Positions 54,420 to 64,000 of a DNA stretch of 64,000 bases are shown here, piece after piece; position 1 is the stretch's first letter, and every line of letters begins with the position of its first letter. The stretch is taken from NCBI GenBank assembly GCA_021292165.1, contig CM037878.1:196353118-196417117 (forward strand), given 5' to 3'. The translations under genes and the position numbers were made by a program. The DNA is from Shinisaurus crocodilurus. Its lineage: Eukaryota > Chordata > Lepidosauria > Squamata > Shinisauridae. Below the pieces are notes generated by a model, which worked only from the letters and a program-made list of their open reading frames with translations, made no database searches and was not told where the DNA came from.

Positions 54420-55490
54420 ATGGACTTCCACTTTTCTCTTCAGCAAAAATAAGTACCAAGAACCTTCCCTTACTCTATAATTCCAAAGAAAATTATCTTT
54501 TTTCTATTGGCCAAATAAAACAAATACCTCCCCCCCAATCTTTACAAATAATCTATTAGAAGGTTCCACTCAGCATCAGCAATCATTATACTCTAAATAA
54601 TGACGTAAGTTAACTATTTCTATCAACATCTTCCCCAACTTAAACAAGTAATACAGTCTTACAGACAATGTTTAGTATTCCTTCTTTTTCTTTTTGCAAA
54701 AAATTACCCATGCTGCCACATAAAAGAAAAAGAAAAAAGAATTCCATGCCTTCTTTCCAAAGAATTCCATGCCTTCTTTCCTTTTAATCCCAAAACAATC
54801 TTTAAAAACTTTTAAGGTAATTGATAAATTTATATCCAATTTTTTAAAAAACAAACTTTTAGACTTCTCCCAATTATCTTGACTATTTCCATCAGCAACA
54901 TCTTCCCCAACCCTTCTTCTATTACAGTAATACCTTGGATCGCAAGTAACTTGGTTTGAGAGCGTTTTGCAAGACAAGCAAATTTTTAAATATTTATTTA
55001 TTTATTTATTTTTTTACTTGATATACAAGCGACGTCTTGCAATACAAGTACTGTAGTACGGCTTAAATTAAAAATCTCTGTACAAATTTTTTTGGGGGGA
55101 TTTCGTTTTGATATAAGTGTGTTTTGGATTACAAGCACGTTTCCGGAACGAATTATGCTCTCAATCCAAGACATGACTGTATATCCAAATTAAACCTATT
55201 ATACAGTGTTGCAAACAGTGTTAACTATTCTTTAATATTTTTTATGCAAGGAAATTACTCATGCTGTCACATAAAATAAAAATAATTCCATGCTTGATTT
55301 CCAACTAATTACCTATTAGACCCAAAACAATCTTTAGATTCTTTTAAATGAACACATGGATTTATATCCAAATTTTTAAAAGCTTCTTAAGCTTCTCCCA
55401 GTTACCTCTACTATTTTTTTTTTACTCATTGTGTAAGGCCATCCACCTTTTAAAATAAAATCAATTTATGTCTCAGTCTATTAGCGAAAA
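54420..55490 (-). mobile_element. L1-like fragment with tandem duplication
   Basis: Blocks reading ATGCTGCCACATAAAAGAAA / ATGCTGTCACATAAAATAAA, CAAAACAATCTTTA and CTTCTCCCA are repeated at about 54700-54900 and 55240-55420. A third partial unit (CAACATCTTCCCCAAC) is at 54625 and 54895. It lies just downstream (minus strand) of the ORF1 fragment at 55492-55992, so it is probably an expanded, decayed ORF1 tail. A mariner-like element splits it. Confidence 0.5.
54923..55181. mobile_element. mariner-like MITE with TA duplication
   Basis: The element is 54925-55179. It begins CAGTAATACCTTGGATCGCA and ends TCAATCCAAGACATGACTG. TA is present on both sides. Its inner arms share TACAAGC/GCTTGTA-type words. 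It has no transposase. Confidence 0.7.
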
Positions 55491-55491
55491 G

Positions 55492-55992
55492 TCACATCTT
55501 CCCAGGTAATCCATCCCTAATATATCTAAATCTTCCACTTTCATTCTTATAATAAAGTGTTCTTGTAGAATGCAGGCCTTTGTATTCTTTCTGACACATT
55601 GGGCCATCTCTGAAGATTCCCCTTGAACTGATAGGAATAATGTTTATTCTGTAAGCTTTGTCAGTCTCTGTCTCCAAATATTCCTGTTTCCAATCCAAAC
55701 AATTTGCCATGGTTTTTTCTCCATTTAACGCTTTCTAGTACAAACCGTTCGCCAAAATGATTTCTCCATTTAGCAGTTGTGTTTTCTGCTTGAATGTTTC
55801 AGCCTTATTATTAATCTGCTCCACCTCTCCAGATAATTGCTTTATAGAACTGTCCAAATTCTTATCATCATCTGTTATCTCCAGTTTTATTGTTAGAAAC
55901 TTCTCAAATCTTTTCAAAGAAAGCTCCATTTTATTTTCAAACACTTTAGACAGTTTCTGAAAGAGATTAAGTGTAACCATTTCTTTAGCCAT
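55492..55992 (-). pseudogene. L1-like ORF1 fragment
   Basis: Two nearly adjacent minus frames (55735-55992 and 55492-55710). The first begins MAKEMVTLNLFQKLSKVF and continues as a charged heptad-like coiled coil, LSGEVEQINNKAETF. The second continues with CLDWKQEYLETETDKAYRIN and ends in a stop. A coiled-coil N-terminus right after an L1-type 5' UTR fits ORF1p. A stop and shift between 55711 and 55734 break it. Confidence 0.6.
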
Positions 55993-56712
55993 ATTTACTC
56001 TAACACTCCTGCACTCTCCAGAACAGAAGAAGGAGTCTGATTACCATATCTTTTGTTGTGTTTTGTTGTGTATAGTCTTCCAATCACTAGCAGTCTATTA
56101 GCATAAGCAGCAAACAATCCCAGGACAGACTAAACTCTTTTCCAGCAGTTTTATCCCATTTCATCAGGCATTTTTTTCAAAAAAAATCCTTAGAAAATAA
56201 AGTAACTAGTAAACCTCTTTTCTATGTCAAAACTTTCTACAGATCTTCCCTTTATAAAACTTTTAACCCATTTTTTTTTAACTCTCTAAAATCGTCCAGT
56301 GACTTTTATAACTCCAAGAAAAAAGGTTTCGTACTGTAAGTAACTTCAGCTTTGCTGTAAAATAAAAATCCCTCTTTGTTCCTAAACAGTTGTAATCCAT
56401 CAATCAAGGGAATGGGGGGTGACAGACTTTAGTGTTATTGATGAACTTCAGATGCGGCCGCGAGGTAGCTGTGAATTCCAATCCTTCAGATCACTCATAG
56501 CGAGCTGGCTGGGGAAAAAAAAAACCATTTTCTCAGCAAACTCACAACAAAGTAACCTATAAGGTACACATAGATATCTCTTGATCTCCCCTTTAGTCCA
56601 AGGTGATTTAATGGCTATAAACAGCCAATTCCCAAGTCGTGCTGCTTCTCCGCTAAAAACAGAGTGTCAGCCTGCCATTACACCCCACCGGAAGTCCACA
56701 AACTCAATTTAA
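55993..56712 (-). mobile_element. L1-like 5' UTR
   Basis: On the minus strand the element starts near 56710 with GGACTTCCGGTGGGGTG, a typical L1 5' end, and runs 720 bp to the ORF1 start. It contains a short GC-rich stretch with a NotI-like GCGGCCGC at 56455-56462. Confidence 0.6.
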
Positions 56713-57425
56713 TTTTTGTAGTCATTATGGTGTTATGATTTTGTGAGTTTAAAATGCAAAGCTGCACACGGCCGGAGTATTACGTTTTTGGCAAACAGCT
56801 TCTTTTGGCTCTAATATATCAGAAATATAGAAGCAGTTGTAAAGCACAGAATGGTGTGCGATGTGGGGGGAGAGAAGAAAAAAAATTGATGAGTGCTTCA
56901 CATCTGAAATAATACACGTGACTGTCTAAAGGTGGGCCCATTTCCCTGGAAAATCCATTGCGCCAGCAATTGCTGTTGATGTTTATGAGTAGAGGTTGCT
57001 TATGCTAGCGCAATGTAATTTATGTTAGCAGTAGTGTCACATTGGATACTGTCCCCATTGAAAAGTTATATGGCTAATGTGATTGCACTGATGCCACCAA
57101 GTAAGAATACATATATATCATGTAACTTGTCCACTAGAAACCCCCACCCCCAGGTGTAAGCTCTAATAACTTCTATATTCACTTTTCTTTCTTTTACGAA
57201 TCTACTTTATTTGAATATTTTTATATTATAAAAGAGCAATATATGAACCAACATTTAATTAACTACTCCTTTCAAACGTAACTACCCTGTTTCCTTTTCA
57301 GAGTTACCTGAGATCGAATTGAATGAAAGTGTGTAACCCACAATATATTAAAAATTTGCACCTTCCCTGTCTTTTAAAGTCAGTGTTTGTTTTTAAAGAA
57401 AAAAAATATACATTGGGTAGGTTCA
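56713..57425. other. no recognised feature
   Basis: AT-rich, no gene recognised. Confidence 0.4.
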
Positions 57426-57440
57426 CAGGACACAACAAGC

Positions 57441-57484
57441 CATCGTTGTAAGTTACCATGATTGGTGGTAACTTACAATGATGG
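57441..57484. repeat. short hairpin
   Basis: CATCGTTGTAAGTTACCA at 57441-57458 pairs with TGGTAACTTACAATGATG (one mismatch) at 57466-57483. It may be a MITE core, since the AGGACACAACAAGC flank resembles 59072 onward. Confidence 0.65.
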
Positions 57485-57949
57485 TTCTGACAGAGGATCA
57501 TTGTTTCTGGTCATTATTGTGCTTTTGTTCTCACCCAGTCCTCCCTCAACCTCCAGGCATGCATCCCAGGGGCCATCACTCTCTCTCTATGTAGGCAGCC
57601 TGTTTGTGATTGGTCTGCTGAGTGCTCCCCTCTCCCTCCTCCTGCAGGAATCTTTAACCCTTTCTCTACCCCCTGTAGCTGATCAATATCCCCTTTGTTG
57701 TCTGTTCCCATTGGAAAAAAATGATTTCTGTGTATGTTGCCCTGTGCGTCTTCTCCGCCTGTCACTTGTCCCACTTTTGCCTGGCTGTTTCTATCATGGC
57801 AGAGAAGCATTTCTCCCCCCACCCACCCACCCACCTAGCGATGCATCCAAACCTGAGTCGGGGGCTCTCCACGCCCCCAACTCGATTCTCCGCGGGGGCA
57901 CACACCCCGACCCGATCTTCTGAGCGGCGCAGAGAACTTCTCCACGCCG

Positions 57950-58175
57950 CTTGATCCACCTTCTCCAGTCCCGTCCCGTCCCGTCACTTCCGGGACCGGA
58001 AATGATGGGATGGGACCCTGCGCAGGCGCAGAATGCGCCTGTTGCGTCATTTCCGGTCCTGGAAGTGATGCGACGGGACCGGAGTGAGCCGCGCGGGTGG
58101 CTCGCTGCGGAGAGGCGAGCCACCCCGAAGAAAAAGGTAAGGCCTCGCCGGGCGTGAGTGGGGCCAATTTTGGCC
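57950..58175. promoter_or_regulatory. CpG-rich inverted repeat with ETS- and NRF1-like motifs
   Basis: This is the most CpG-dense part of the window outside the gypsy element. A 22-bp arm at 57984-58005 (TCACTTCCGGGACCGGAAAT...) is repeated inverted at 58047-58068 with one mismatch; each arm carries two ETS-like cores (CTTCCGG/CCGGAAAT). Between them lies TGCGCAGGCGCAGAATGCGC (58019-58038), which is NRF1-like. A perfect 11-bp hairpin GGGTGGCTCGC/GCGAGCCACCC is at 58095-58125, and AAAAAGGTAAGG at 58131-58142 could be a splice donor. It could be a CpG-island promoter with a first exon, or the end of a GC-rich mobile element. The symmetry favours the latter; the motifs favour the former. Confidence 0.45.
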
Positions 58176-59071
58176 TCCGTTTTGCCCGGTGAGGCTCGTT
58201 TATACAACTCTACACCCACCCCGTTCCTGGTGCCTCTAGTATGAACTGAGGCATGACTTTCTCCTAACCCAGCCACCACCCGACCTCACCACCCATCACA
58301 AACACCTTGTACGCTCCCCCTTCTCCCTCCCGCCTTTGTTCCCACCTGGTCTACCATACAGGTGATCATTATTAACACATTATACACCCTTTCCCACATG
58401 GCTTGGCGCCCCTTGTCCAAGCAGCGGCTTTTGATCCTTGCCCCCCTCCCTCTCTGTGCCGCCTGGCACCAAAGCCACTCTCGCTCTCCCCCTCCCTCCC
58501 ACCTTTGCTCCCATCTTGGCTAGCAGACAGGTGAAGGTTATTTACACCTTCCCCCCCCTCCATGCCTAGCTCTGCAGCACTGCGCCTCTTTTACTTCTTC
58601 CCACCCCTCGCATCCACACATGGCAGAGAACCTGCTGTCTCTAGCACTTCTCCCACCCATCCTGCCTCACACCTGTGTTACAAGTCTGAACTGAATCTTT
58701 TCCACACCTTCCCTACCCCAAAGCTTTTCTTGCTCCTGCAGCCAGAGTTTAGCCTTGACTTCATTTTTCCAGCCCTCTGCTTACGACCCAACTCCCCCAC
58801 TCCCCCACCACATACTTGTAAAGTTCTGCAGTTGTAATCTACTCTTCTTCTATTAAAAGCATACTTTATTTTGAAAGAAAAATAGTTTTTGGTATTCTGA
58901 TTGTAAAAGTAAAAAGCATCCTACACTTAAAAGTGAAGCAAGCAGCCATGTGTACATTTCTGGGCAGACATTGGAAATAGAGATTGGATGACTGGAGCGA
59001 CTGCTTGTTTTGCCGCTCTTGTCATGCAACTCTGTAGGATTCTTGAACCACCAATGATAAAACAGCTCTCC
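58176..59071. other. C/T-rich sequence, no gene recognised
   Basis: CCCTCCC-type words are frequent at 58260-58620. I see no family-level match or long convincing frame. Confidence 0.4.
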
Positions 59072-59267
59072 CGGGTTCGGACGACACAACAAACAATTAC
59101 AACAAACAATTACAATCGTTGTAATAACAAACCCTAGAACAAACTATTGTTTCTTACCGTTGTTTCTGAGGACAAAAGGGACCATTGTGACTCACAACAA
59201 CCTGGGTTCGGATGACATGACAAGCAACGGTTGTCTGTTATCTTGTTTGCTTGTGTCATCTGAACCC
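59072..59267. mobile_element. MITE with GGGTTCGGACGACAC ends
   Basis: CGGGTTCGGACGACACAACA at the left and TTGTGTCATCTGAACCCAG at the right form an inverted repeat with few mismatches. The internal phrase CTGGGTTCGGATGACATGAC is a third copy of the end. No clean target duplication is seen. Confidence 0.6.
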
Positions 59268-59394
59268 AGTCATTGATAGCAATAATATATTATAATATTA
59301 ATATAAAATAAATATTAATCAATAATGAAATATCAGTATTGATATTCTTGAATCATGAAGCACCAGCTATCTGTTTTTAAATATTGAGTCTGCC

Positions 59395-59936
59395 TGTCAA
59401 GGCTGTCCGTCCCCTCCTCCTTCCAAGAAGATCCAAACCATGGCTTCTAACCAAAAAGCTTTATTAGAAAAAATGCCAGCCTAGCAAACTGGCTTAGAAG
59501 TACAAATGAAGTGAGTTGCAGAGTCAATCACAAAAGAAACAAGCTTAGTTAGAATACCAGCCATTAAGGAAGATTGCTCTATTGTTGAGAAGTTGATTCT
59601 AAACTGGAAACCTCTCCTCTCTTCCAGACTCAAATTACCCACACCCCTAAGGCGGTTCCTTATTCTTAAGGGCCAATCTCCTGGAGAGCCTGACACTGGT
59701 CAGCTGGTCCACCCTCCTTAACTGACATCTGACCTGGGGGTTAGAGATGCTTGACTCACCCTCCTCCCATCAGAATGCTCAGATTGGTTTCCCATGGAAT
59801 TTGACACCGGTTGATCCTCACTGACTGTTGGGTCTATCTTTAAGCCACTGGCCTTGGGGAACCAGCTGCATGATCCCTCCCCTCCCCTCCTGTTCCCAGA
59901 TCATCCTTTGTAGGAAGAGTGGGCCCAATCTCTACA
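59395..59936 (-). mobile_element. LTR on minus strand (probable 3' LTR)
   Basis: The 542-bp block reads TGTAGAGATTGGGCCC...AGCCTTGACA on the minus strand, with TG...CA ends. AATAAAGC (plus-strand GCTTTATT, about 59458-59465) lies near its 3' end. Immediately upstream (minus) is CAAAAGGAAG at 59937-59946, a plausible purine tract. I cannot name the family. No second LTR is present in the window. Confidence 0.55.
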
Positions 59937-60314
59937 CTTCCTTTTGACCTAAATTTGGCCATCAAGGCAGCTCTGAGGATGATCACTAATCAACGAGTAG
60001 TTGTGATTTGGGGTTTGCAACAATACATTAATTTATATGCAGCTTCATATGCATTTAACTGTGTTACAGAACATTCTGTCTGAGCAACCAAGCCATCTAA
60101 ACCCATAGTTAAAATGGAGAGAATGTGCTACGCATTGCTTAGATTATTCAAAACTATTCTGTGGCTTGGCCTGCTAAGTATAGCAGCTTTAGGCATGGGA
60201 AACATTTGCATATGAGCAAAAGCAACCTCAGCCTTGTGGGCATTTTTTGTTGCTTCTGTGATTGCCTGTAACTTATGGATAGCCTTTTCTTGTTTAGCAC
60301 TGGTTCCTAGGATG
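59937..60314 (-). pseudogene. internal remnant of LTR element or endogenous retrovirus
   Basis: The minus strand has a 63-codon frame (60128-60319) beginning MAILGTSAKQEKAIHKLQ, with charged alpha-helical character, ended by a stop; further decayed frames reach the purine tract. Its place just before a 3' LTR would fit the end of pol or env, but I cannot identify the domain. A hAT fragment cuts its 5' side at 60315. Confidence 0.35.
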
Positions 60315-60391
60315 GCCAAGTGGACATGCTGGCTGGGGTTGATGGGAGCAGAAGTCCAAAATGTCTGGAGGTCACCAGTTTGGGGAACACT
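60315..60391 (+). mobile_element. hAT MITE fragment (right half)
   Basis: ATGCTGGCTGGGGTTGATGG, AAGTCCAAAATGTCTGGAGG and ending TTTGGGGAACACTG. It is the same family as 20041-20916. Confidence 0.65.
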
Positions 60392-60860
60392 GGTTTATGA
60401 CAAAGGCTAAGCACTATCAGGAGATGTTTATCACAAGCTATCCCTTGCCTTTTATATGAAACAATGATTTATGCACAATACAGTGTTGATATAAACAGGC
60501 ATTATAGTAATTCCTGTCTGAAGCATCTTCACATCAATTATTAGAAGGCCTCTTTCACAACCAAGTACAGTCTATATAGTAAACATTTCTATTATCAAGA
60601 GAATCTTGTTACAACTATAGTTTAGCCCTTGCTACTCTGTAGGACTAATAAAACTAGTTCTTTCACCCTCTGTTGCTAATTGGCTATTGCAAGGAGAAAA
60701 ATTCATGTTTTCTCTTATTTTCTAATGATCTATGCAGCTACTAATCAGGAAATTCTCTCTCACTACGCTTTGGTATTATGGAAAGCATTTCCATCCCCAT
60801 ATGAGATCTATGGGGATGTAAAACAAAACAACCACAATGATAAAAACAAATTAGCCTCCT
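60392..60860. other. no recognised feature
   Basis: No gene or repeat recognised. Confidence 0.4.
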
Positions 60861-60983
60861 TCAACCTGTAGCCCTTCAGATGTTTTGGACTACAACTCCT
60901 ATCATATCCAACCATTAGCAATGCTGCCTTGGTGCAGGTGGGAGTTGTAGTCCAAAATATCTTGAGGACACCATGTTGGGGAT
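60861..60983. mobile_element. palindromic hAT MITE
   Basis: Arms CCTTCAGATGTTTTGGACTA / CAACTCCTATCA and GGGAGTTGTAGTCCAAAATA / TCTTGAGGACACC pair with each other. The terminal CAGTG bases are eroded at both ends. Confidence 0.7.
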
Positions 60984-60997
60984 TGTAACAACATGAT

Positions 60998-61200
60998 TGT
61001 AACAACTGCTGGATTTGGCCTGGGTGGGGTGTGCTTTCTGGGAGGAGCCATGAAGCCGTTGAGGGCCACACCCACTGTTTCTGGCCTGAGGAGAGAGAGG
61101 CCACAGCCTGAGAGAGCTCTGCAGAGGAGCCTCTTGTTTAAATAAAACTTAGCTTTGTTTGGAACACAGAGCCTGTGTGAGTCTCTGGGGTGCAGTACAC
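60998..61200 (+). repeat. candidate solo LTR
   Basis: It begins TGTAACAACTGCTGGATT and ends GCAGTACACA near 61202. It has an AATAAA at 61141-61146, then a GT-rich segment. The word ATTGTAACAAC is duplicated just upstream. No second copy is present, so this rests on layout only. Confidence 0.35.
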
Positions 61201-61202
61201 AA

Positions 61203-62682
61203 ACTTCGAAACAGGGATGGCTCCTGTAAGTGTTCACACTCACCTGGATAGAAGGAACAAGGCATTAAGAGCCCTGAATCTATATCATATCATACAGTAC
61301 ACTGAGAAGAGACAGATTATATATTTTTTACTTTCAGTAATTAATTCCTCATAAGAAGTATAAGTAACTTGGTACATCTGAATGGGTAGACTCAATATTG
61401 GTTTCCATTTTCATAAAAAATCATTACATGTTTATGTAATATAGGAAAAACTTAAAATTTGATTATTTTCATGATATCAGTTACATATGGCAGGCACTGC
61501 ATAAGCCTGTGATTATGGGTATTAAGTCATAGTTCAGTTACTTTAGTAGTTTGCTGCCAATACAGCATATTATCCTTTAAAAAAAGAAAAAGAAAAGACA
61601 GACTTGAAAAGAAAATTTTTAAATAGTGTGAAAGGGAGTTTTACATTTTTCACACTATGGCAGTGTTCCACAAATTGCTCTCATCAGAGCACCCACACTT
61701 TAGACGTTTTAACCCCTTTGATTTCAAGGAGGCTAAAACTGTGCTTGAAAACATTTGTATTTGCTGCCTCTCCTCGCAACACCAATCTCATTCTGATCCC
61801 TGTGACTTTGGGCTGAAAAAAACATTACTTTAAATCTGTATCTAGCGGCTACATCTTTTTATTTATTTATTTTCATTTTTACCCTAGAGTAGGCACATGA
61901 GCCCTAGTTTGGGGGTAGGGAGTAGGAGTGCTTTTAAGATCTGGATCAGGCCCCCTGCAGCTGCCCTAGAGTAAAAATGAACAAAAGATGTAGCTGATAG
62001 ACACAGATTTAAAGTGATGTCTCTTTTGGCCCTGTGAACTGATCTGTTCCATCTTGACTTTGAAGACTTGGCTGGCTTGGAGAATACTGGAAGTTATACT
62101 CCAAGCCAATACTGAAAATACTTTTTTTGTGTCTAAACATGCATAGGATTGTGCCCTAAGTGGTCTTGCTGTTACAAGTGCCAGGTGGAACAAAAATATA
62201 TGTGCATTTTCAGGTTCATTCTGTGCCTACTATTTTAAAATCACTAAGGCTGGTACAATACACATATGCTATACCTATGGGGCAAAAATGACAACCACCG
62301 TTGATCTACTTCAAAGGATATCCAATTACAGCTTACAAATGGATACTTTACAGCAGAAGGAAAAATATGTGTCATCTAAATCTGGAAGAAATTCCAAGAA
62401 ATGCAATTTTGTTTTTAGATTGGTATGGTGTTTTTGTTTTTAAACAGGTTTCACTATACTCACACAGCAGTTAATGAGATAGTACTGCAATTTAATGACT
62501 ACTGTGTGTCTAGTTAAGGCTGCAAATCTGTCTTTGCTTTAACTAATAAAATGTTAATTTCTGTATTGTGTTAGCTGTTGCTTGCTTCACAGAAGTTACA
62601 TGCAGTCCAAATGGAGGAATAGAAACCCATGTAAGGGCCTCTTCATACATTTGGGGAAGTTTGTGCACCTAGAAATGTAAAG
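61203..62682. other. no recognised gene
   Basis: A TTTA patch lies at 61857-61875. AGAGTAGGCACATGAGCCCT and CTAGAGTAAAAATGAACAAA near 61890-61985 form an imperfect inverted pair with neighbouring text, possibly an old MITE. Nothing else is recognised. Confidence 0.35.
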
Positions 62683-62685
62683 TGT

Positions 62686-63283
62686 GAATATAGCAGGGAT
62701 GGGGACTCGGACTCCAGGACTCGACTCGTGAGTTGGACTGAGTCCCCCCTCTGACTCGAGTCAGACTCAAGTCCCAATATTCTTAATGGGACTCGAGACT
62801 CGAGACCAAGGACTCGTGTTCCAAAATCATGTTCCTCAAATGCAACATGGATAGGTTTTAGGAAGTACAGCAAGTTTATTTTTAAAAATCATTTTCCTAA
62901 AATGCAACCCTTCAGATATTTTGGGTTTGGCTGCCTCTGCCTGCCTGCTTTGGGGTTCCCTGCCTCCTCTGCCTGCCTGGTTATTTTGGGTTTGTCTGCC
63001 AGCTCTGTTCTTGCCAAAATCAGTTGCAGAGTTTTGAAATAAAAAGGCACACTTGTGCCTAGAATTTATTTAAGCCACACATCTGAAATAGCCTTATTTT
63101 GTTGGGAAACCCCCCCATTGATTTTAATAGGGACTCATGGAGTCAACTTTGGGAGTGACTCGTGACTCGTGAGTCACCATTTTGGACCAAGGACTTGGAC
63201 TCGGACTCGAGACTTGGGTCCAAAGACTTGTGACTCGACTTGTGACTCGAAACCAAGGACTCGTCAACATCCCTGGAATATAG
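62686..63283. mobile_element. nested hAT element with GACTCG-rich ends
   Basis: The nested element is 62694-63275 (582 bp). It begins CAGGGATGGGGACTCGGACT and ends ACTCGTCAACATCCCTG. Perfect 8-bp duplications GAATATAG flank it (62686-62693, 63276-63283). Both subterminal regions (about 130-160 bp each) are packed with GACTCG/GACTTG/GAGTC words in both orientations, like hAT transposase-binding arrays. No transposase is encoded. Confidence 0.9.
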
Positions 63284-63552
63284 GGCCGGTGTCAAGGATA
63301 GGCAAGGCCGGGACACCTGCTGATGGCCCACACCTCAACAGGGCCCCACAGACAGGAGCCCCCCGGAGTTGCTCTTCCTCTTCATCATTGCGACTAGCTT
63401 GTTCACCTGCCTCTTGTTCTGTCCAAGGCAGCAGTGGTGGTGAGAAGGAGGAACAGTAGATGCCACTGCCTACTTGCTCACGGGCTCTCTGCCTGTTAAG
63501 CAAGCAAGTGGTGTCAAGGATGAGAAAGAGGATGAGTGGCAGCAGGCACTCT

Positions 63553-63730
63553 AGGCACAAGTGTGCCTTTTTATTTCAAAACTCTGCAACTGATTTTGGC
63601 AAGAACAGACCAGGCAGACAAACCCAAAATAACCAGGCAGGCAGAGGAGGCAGGGAACCCCAAAGCAGGCAGGCAGAGGCAGCCAAACCCAAAATGTCTG
63701 AAAGGTTGCATTTTAGGAAAATGATTTTTC
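63553..63730 (-). repeat. inverted copy of the nested hAT interior
   Basis: This is the reverse complement of about 62885-63062, with roughly five mismatches over 175 bp, for example around GGCACAAGTGTGCCTTTTTA. The arms are about 490 bp apart and could form a long hairpin. Confidence 0.85.
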
Positions 63731-63830
63731 CTAATCATGGTGGAGTGGGTAGACTCACTGAGGGAGGAAGCCCATTGAGGGTATCTTGCCCAAGGGCCCC
63801 TAAAAACCTGGAGCCAGCACTGGGTGAATA

Positions 63831-63902
63831 TAACAAACATGTGAACACACATCTATCATGCAGCGACACTAGTCAATGGATTGGAATTGGCCATTAAATT
63901 AA

Positions 63903-63933
<31 letters not shown>

Positions 63934-64000
63934 ATAAGTGCACACTTGTGTAATGTGTGATGAGGCTGTGTAACACAATTGTATTTGCCATGCCATGCAA
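63831..64000. other. window end with (CA)n at 63905-63931
   Basis: A CA run of about 13 units and no gene. Confidence 0.6.

Larger units (their letters stand above)
62683..63830. mobile_element. outer hAT element, carrying a nested hAT
   Basis: The outer element spans 62691-63822. Its left end is TAG, interrupted after three bases, then GGCCGGTGTCAAGG from 63284. Its right end is GAGCCAGCACTG. Flanks TGTGAATA (62683-62690) and GGTGAATA (63823-63830) match at 7/8. It is related to 51061-51423. It also contains at 63553-63730 an inverted copy of the interior of the nested element. Confidence 0.75.

Noticed and set aside
57794..58279. 161-codon minus-strand frame in GC-rich DNA
   Set aside because: GC-rich sequence leaves frames open by chance. 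Overlapping frames on both strands are equally long and the protein resembles nothing I know.

Overview
This 64 kb window looks like nuclear DNA of a reptile, most likely a squamate (lizard or snake). It is AT-rich and I recognise no host protein-coding exon. It holds a mixture typical of squamate genomes: CR1, L2-like and L1 LINEs, tRNA-derived SINEs, many short non-autonomous hAT, PIF/Harbinger and mariner-like DNA elements, and young LTR retrotransposons. The species assignment is inference from repeat content. The window is probably intergenic or part of a large intron.

Left part (1-33196). A young Ty3/gypsy-class element (5426-11643) with a TGTAC target duplication and almost identical LTRs is the dominant feature. 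Its pol order is protease-integrase-RT-RNase H, the copia-like order of the Gmr1 group. Its Gag has a region resembling the SCAN domain. It is broken inside the integrase core by an in-frame stop and a one-base shift in a G-run. To its right lie hAT and Harbinger MITEs with clear target duplications, a hAT MITE split by an L2-like LINE (20041-20916), a G-rich minisatellite of about 24 units (22338-23190), CR1 and L2 tails, and a short element that joins a 5S rRNA-like head to a CR1 3' tail (30566-30732).

Middle part (33197-46065). A minus-strand Ty1/copia element (33197-38109) has LTRs identical except for a 2-bp indel. It has a purine tract at 33747 and a primer-binding site matching the anticodon arm of initiator tRNA-Met. 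Its pol is full of stops, although its motifs keep their normal order and spacing. Next come a 5'-truncated CR1 with a SINE inside it, and a 5'-truncated L1 on the minus strand (42522-46049) with a perfect 16-bp target duplication.

Right part (46066-64000). This part holds more hAT MITEs, an L1 5' UTR/ORF1 fragment with tandem duplication and a mariner-like insertion, and a CpG-rich inverted repeat with ETS- and NRF1-like motifs (about 57950-58170). It also holds an LTR with an internal remnant on the minus strand (59395-60310) and a nested pair of hAT elements with perfect or near-perfect 8-bp duplications (62683-63830).

The elements form readable nesting series: SINE in MITE, copia in MITE, SINE in CR1, L2 in hAT MITE, hAT in hAT. 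These give relative insertion ages. Nothing here is a multi-gene host pathway; the coding content is that of mobile elements.
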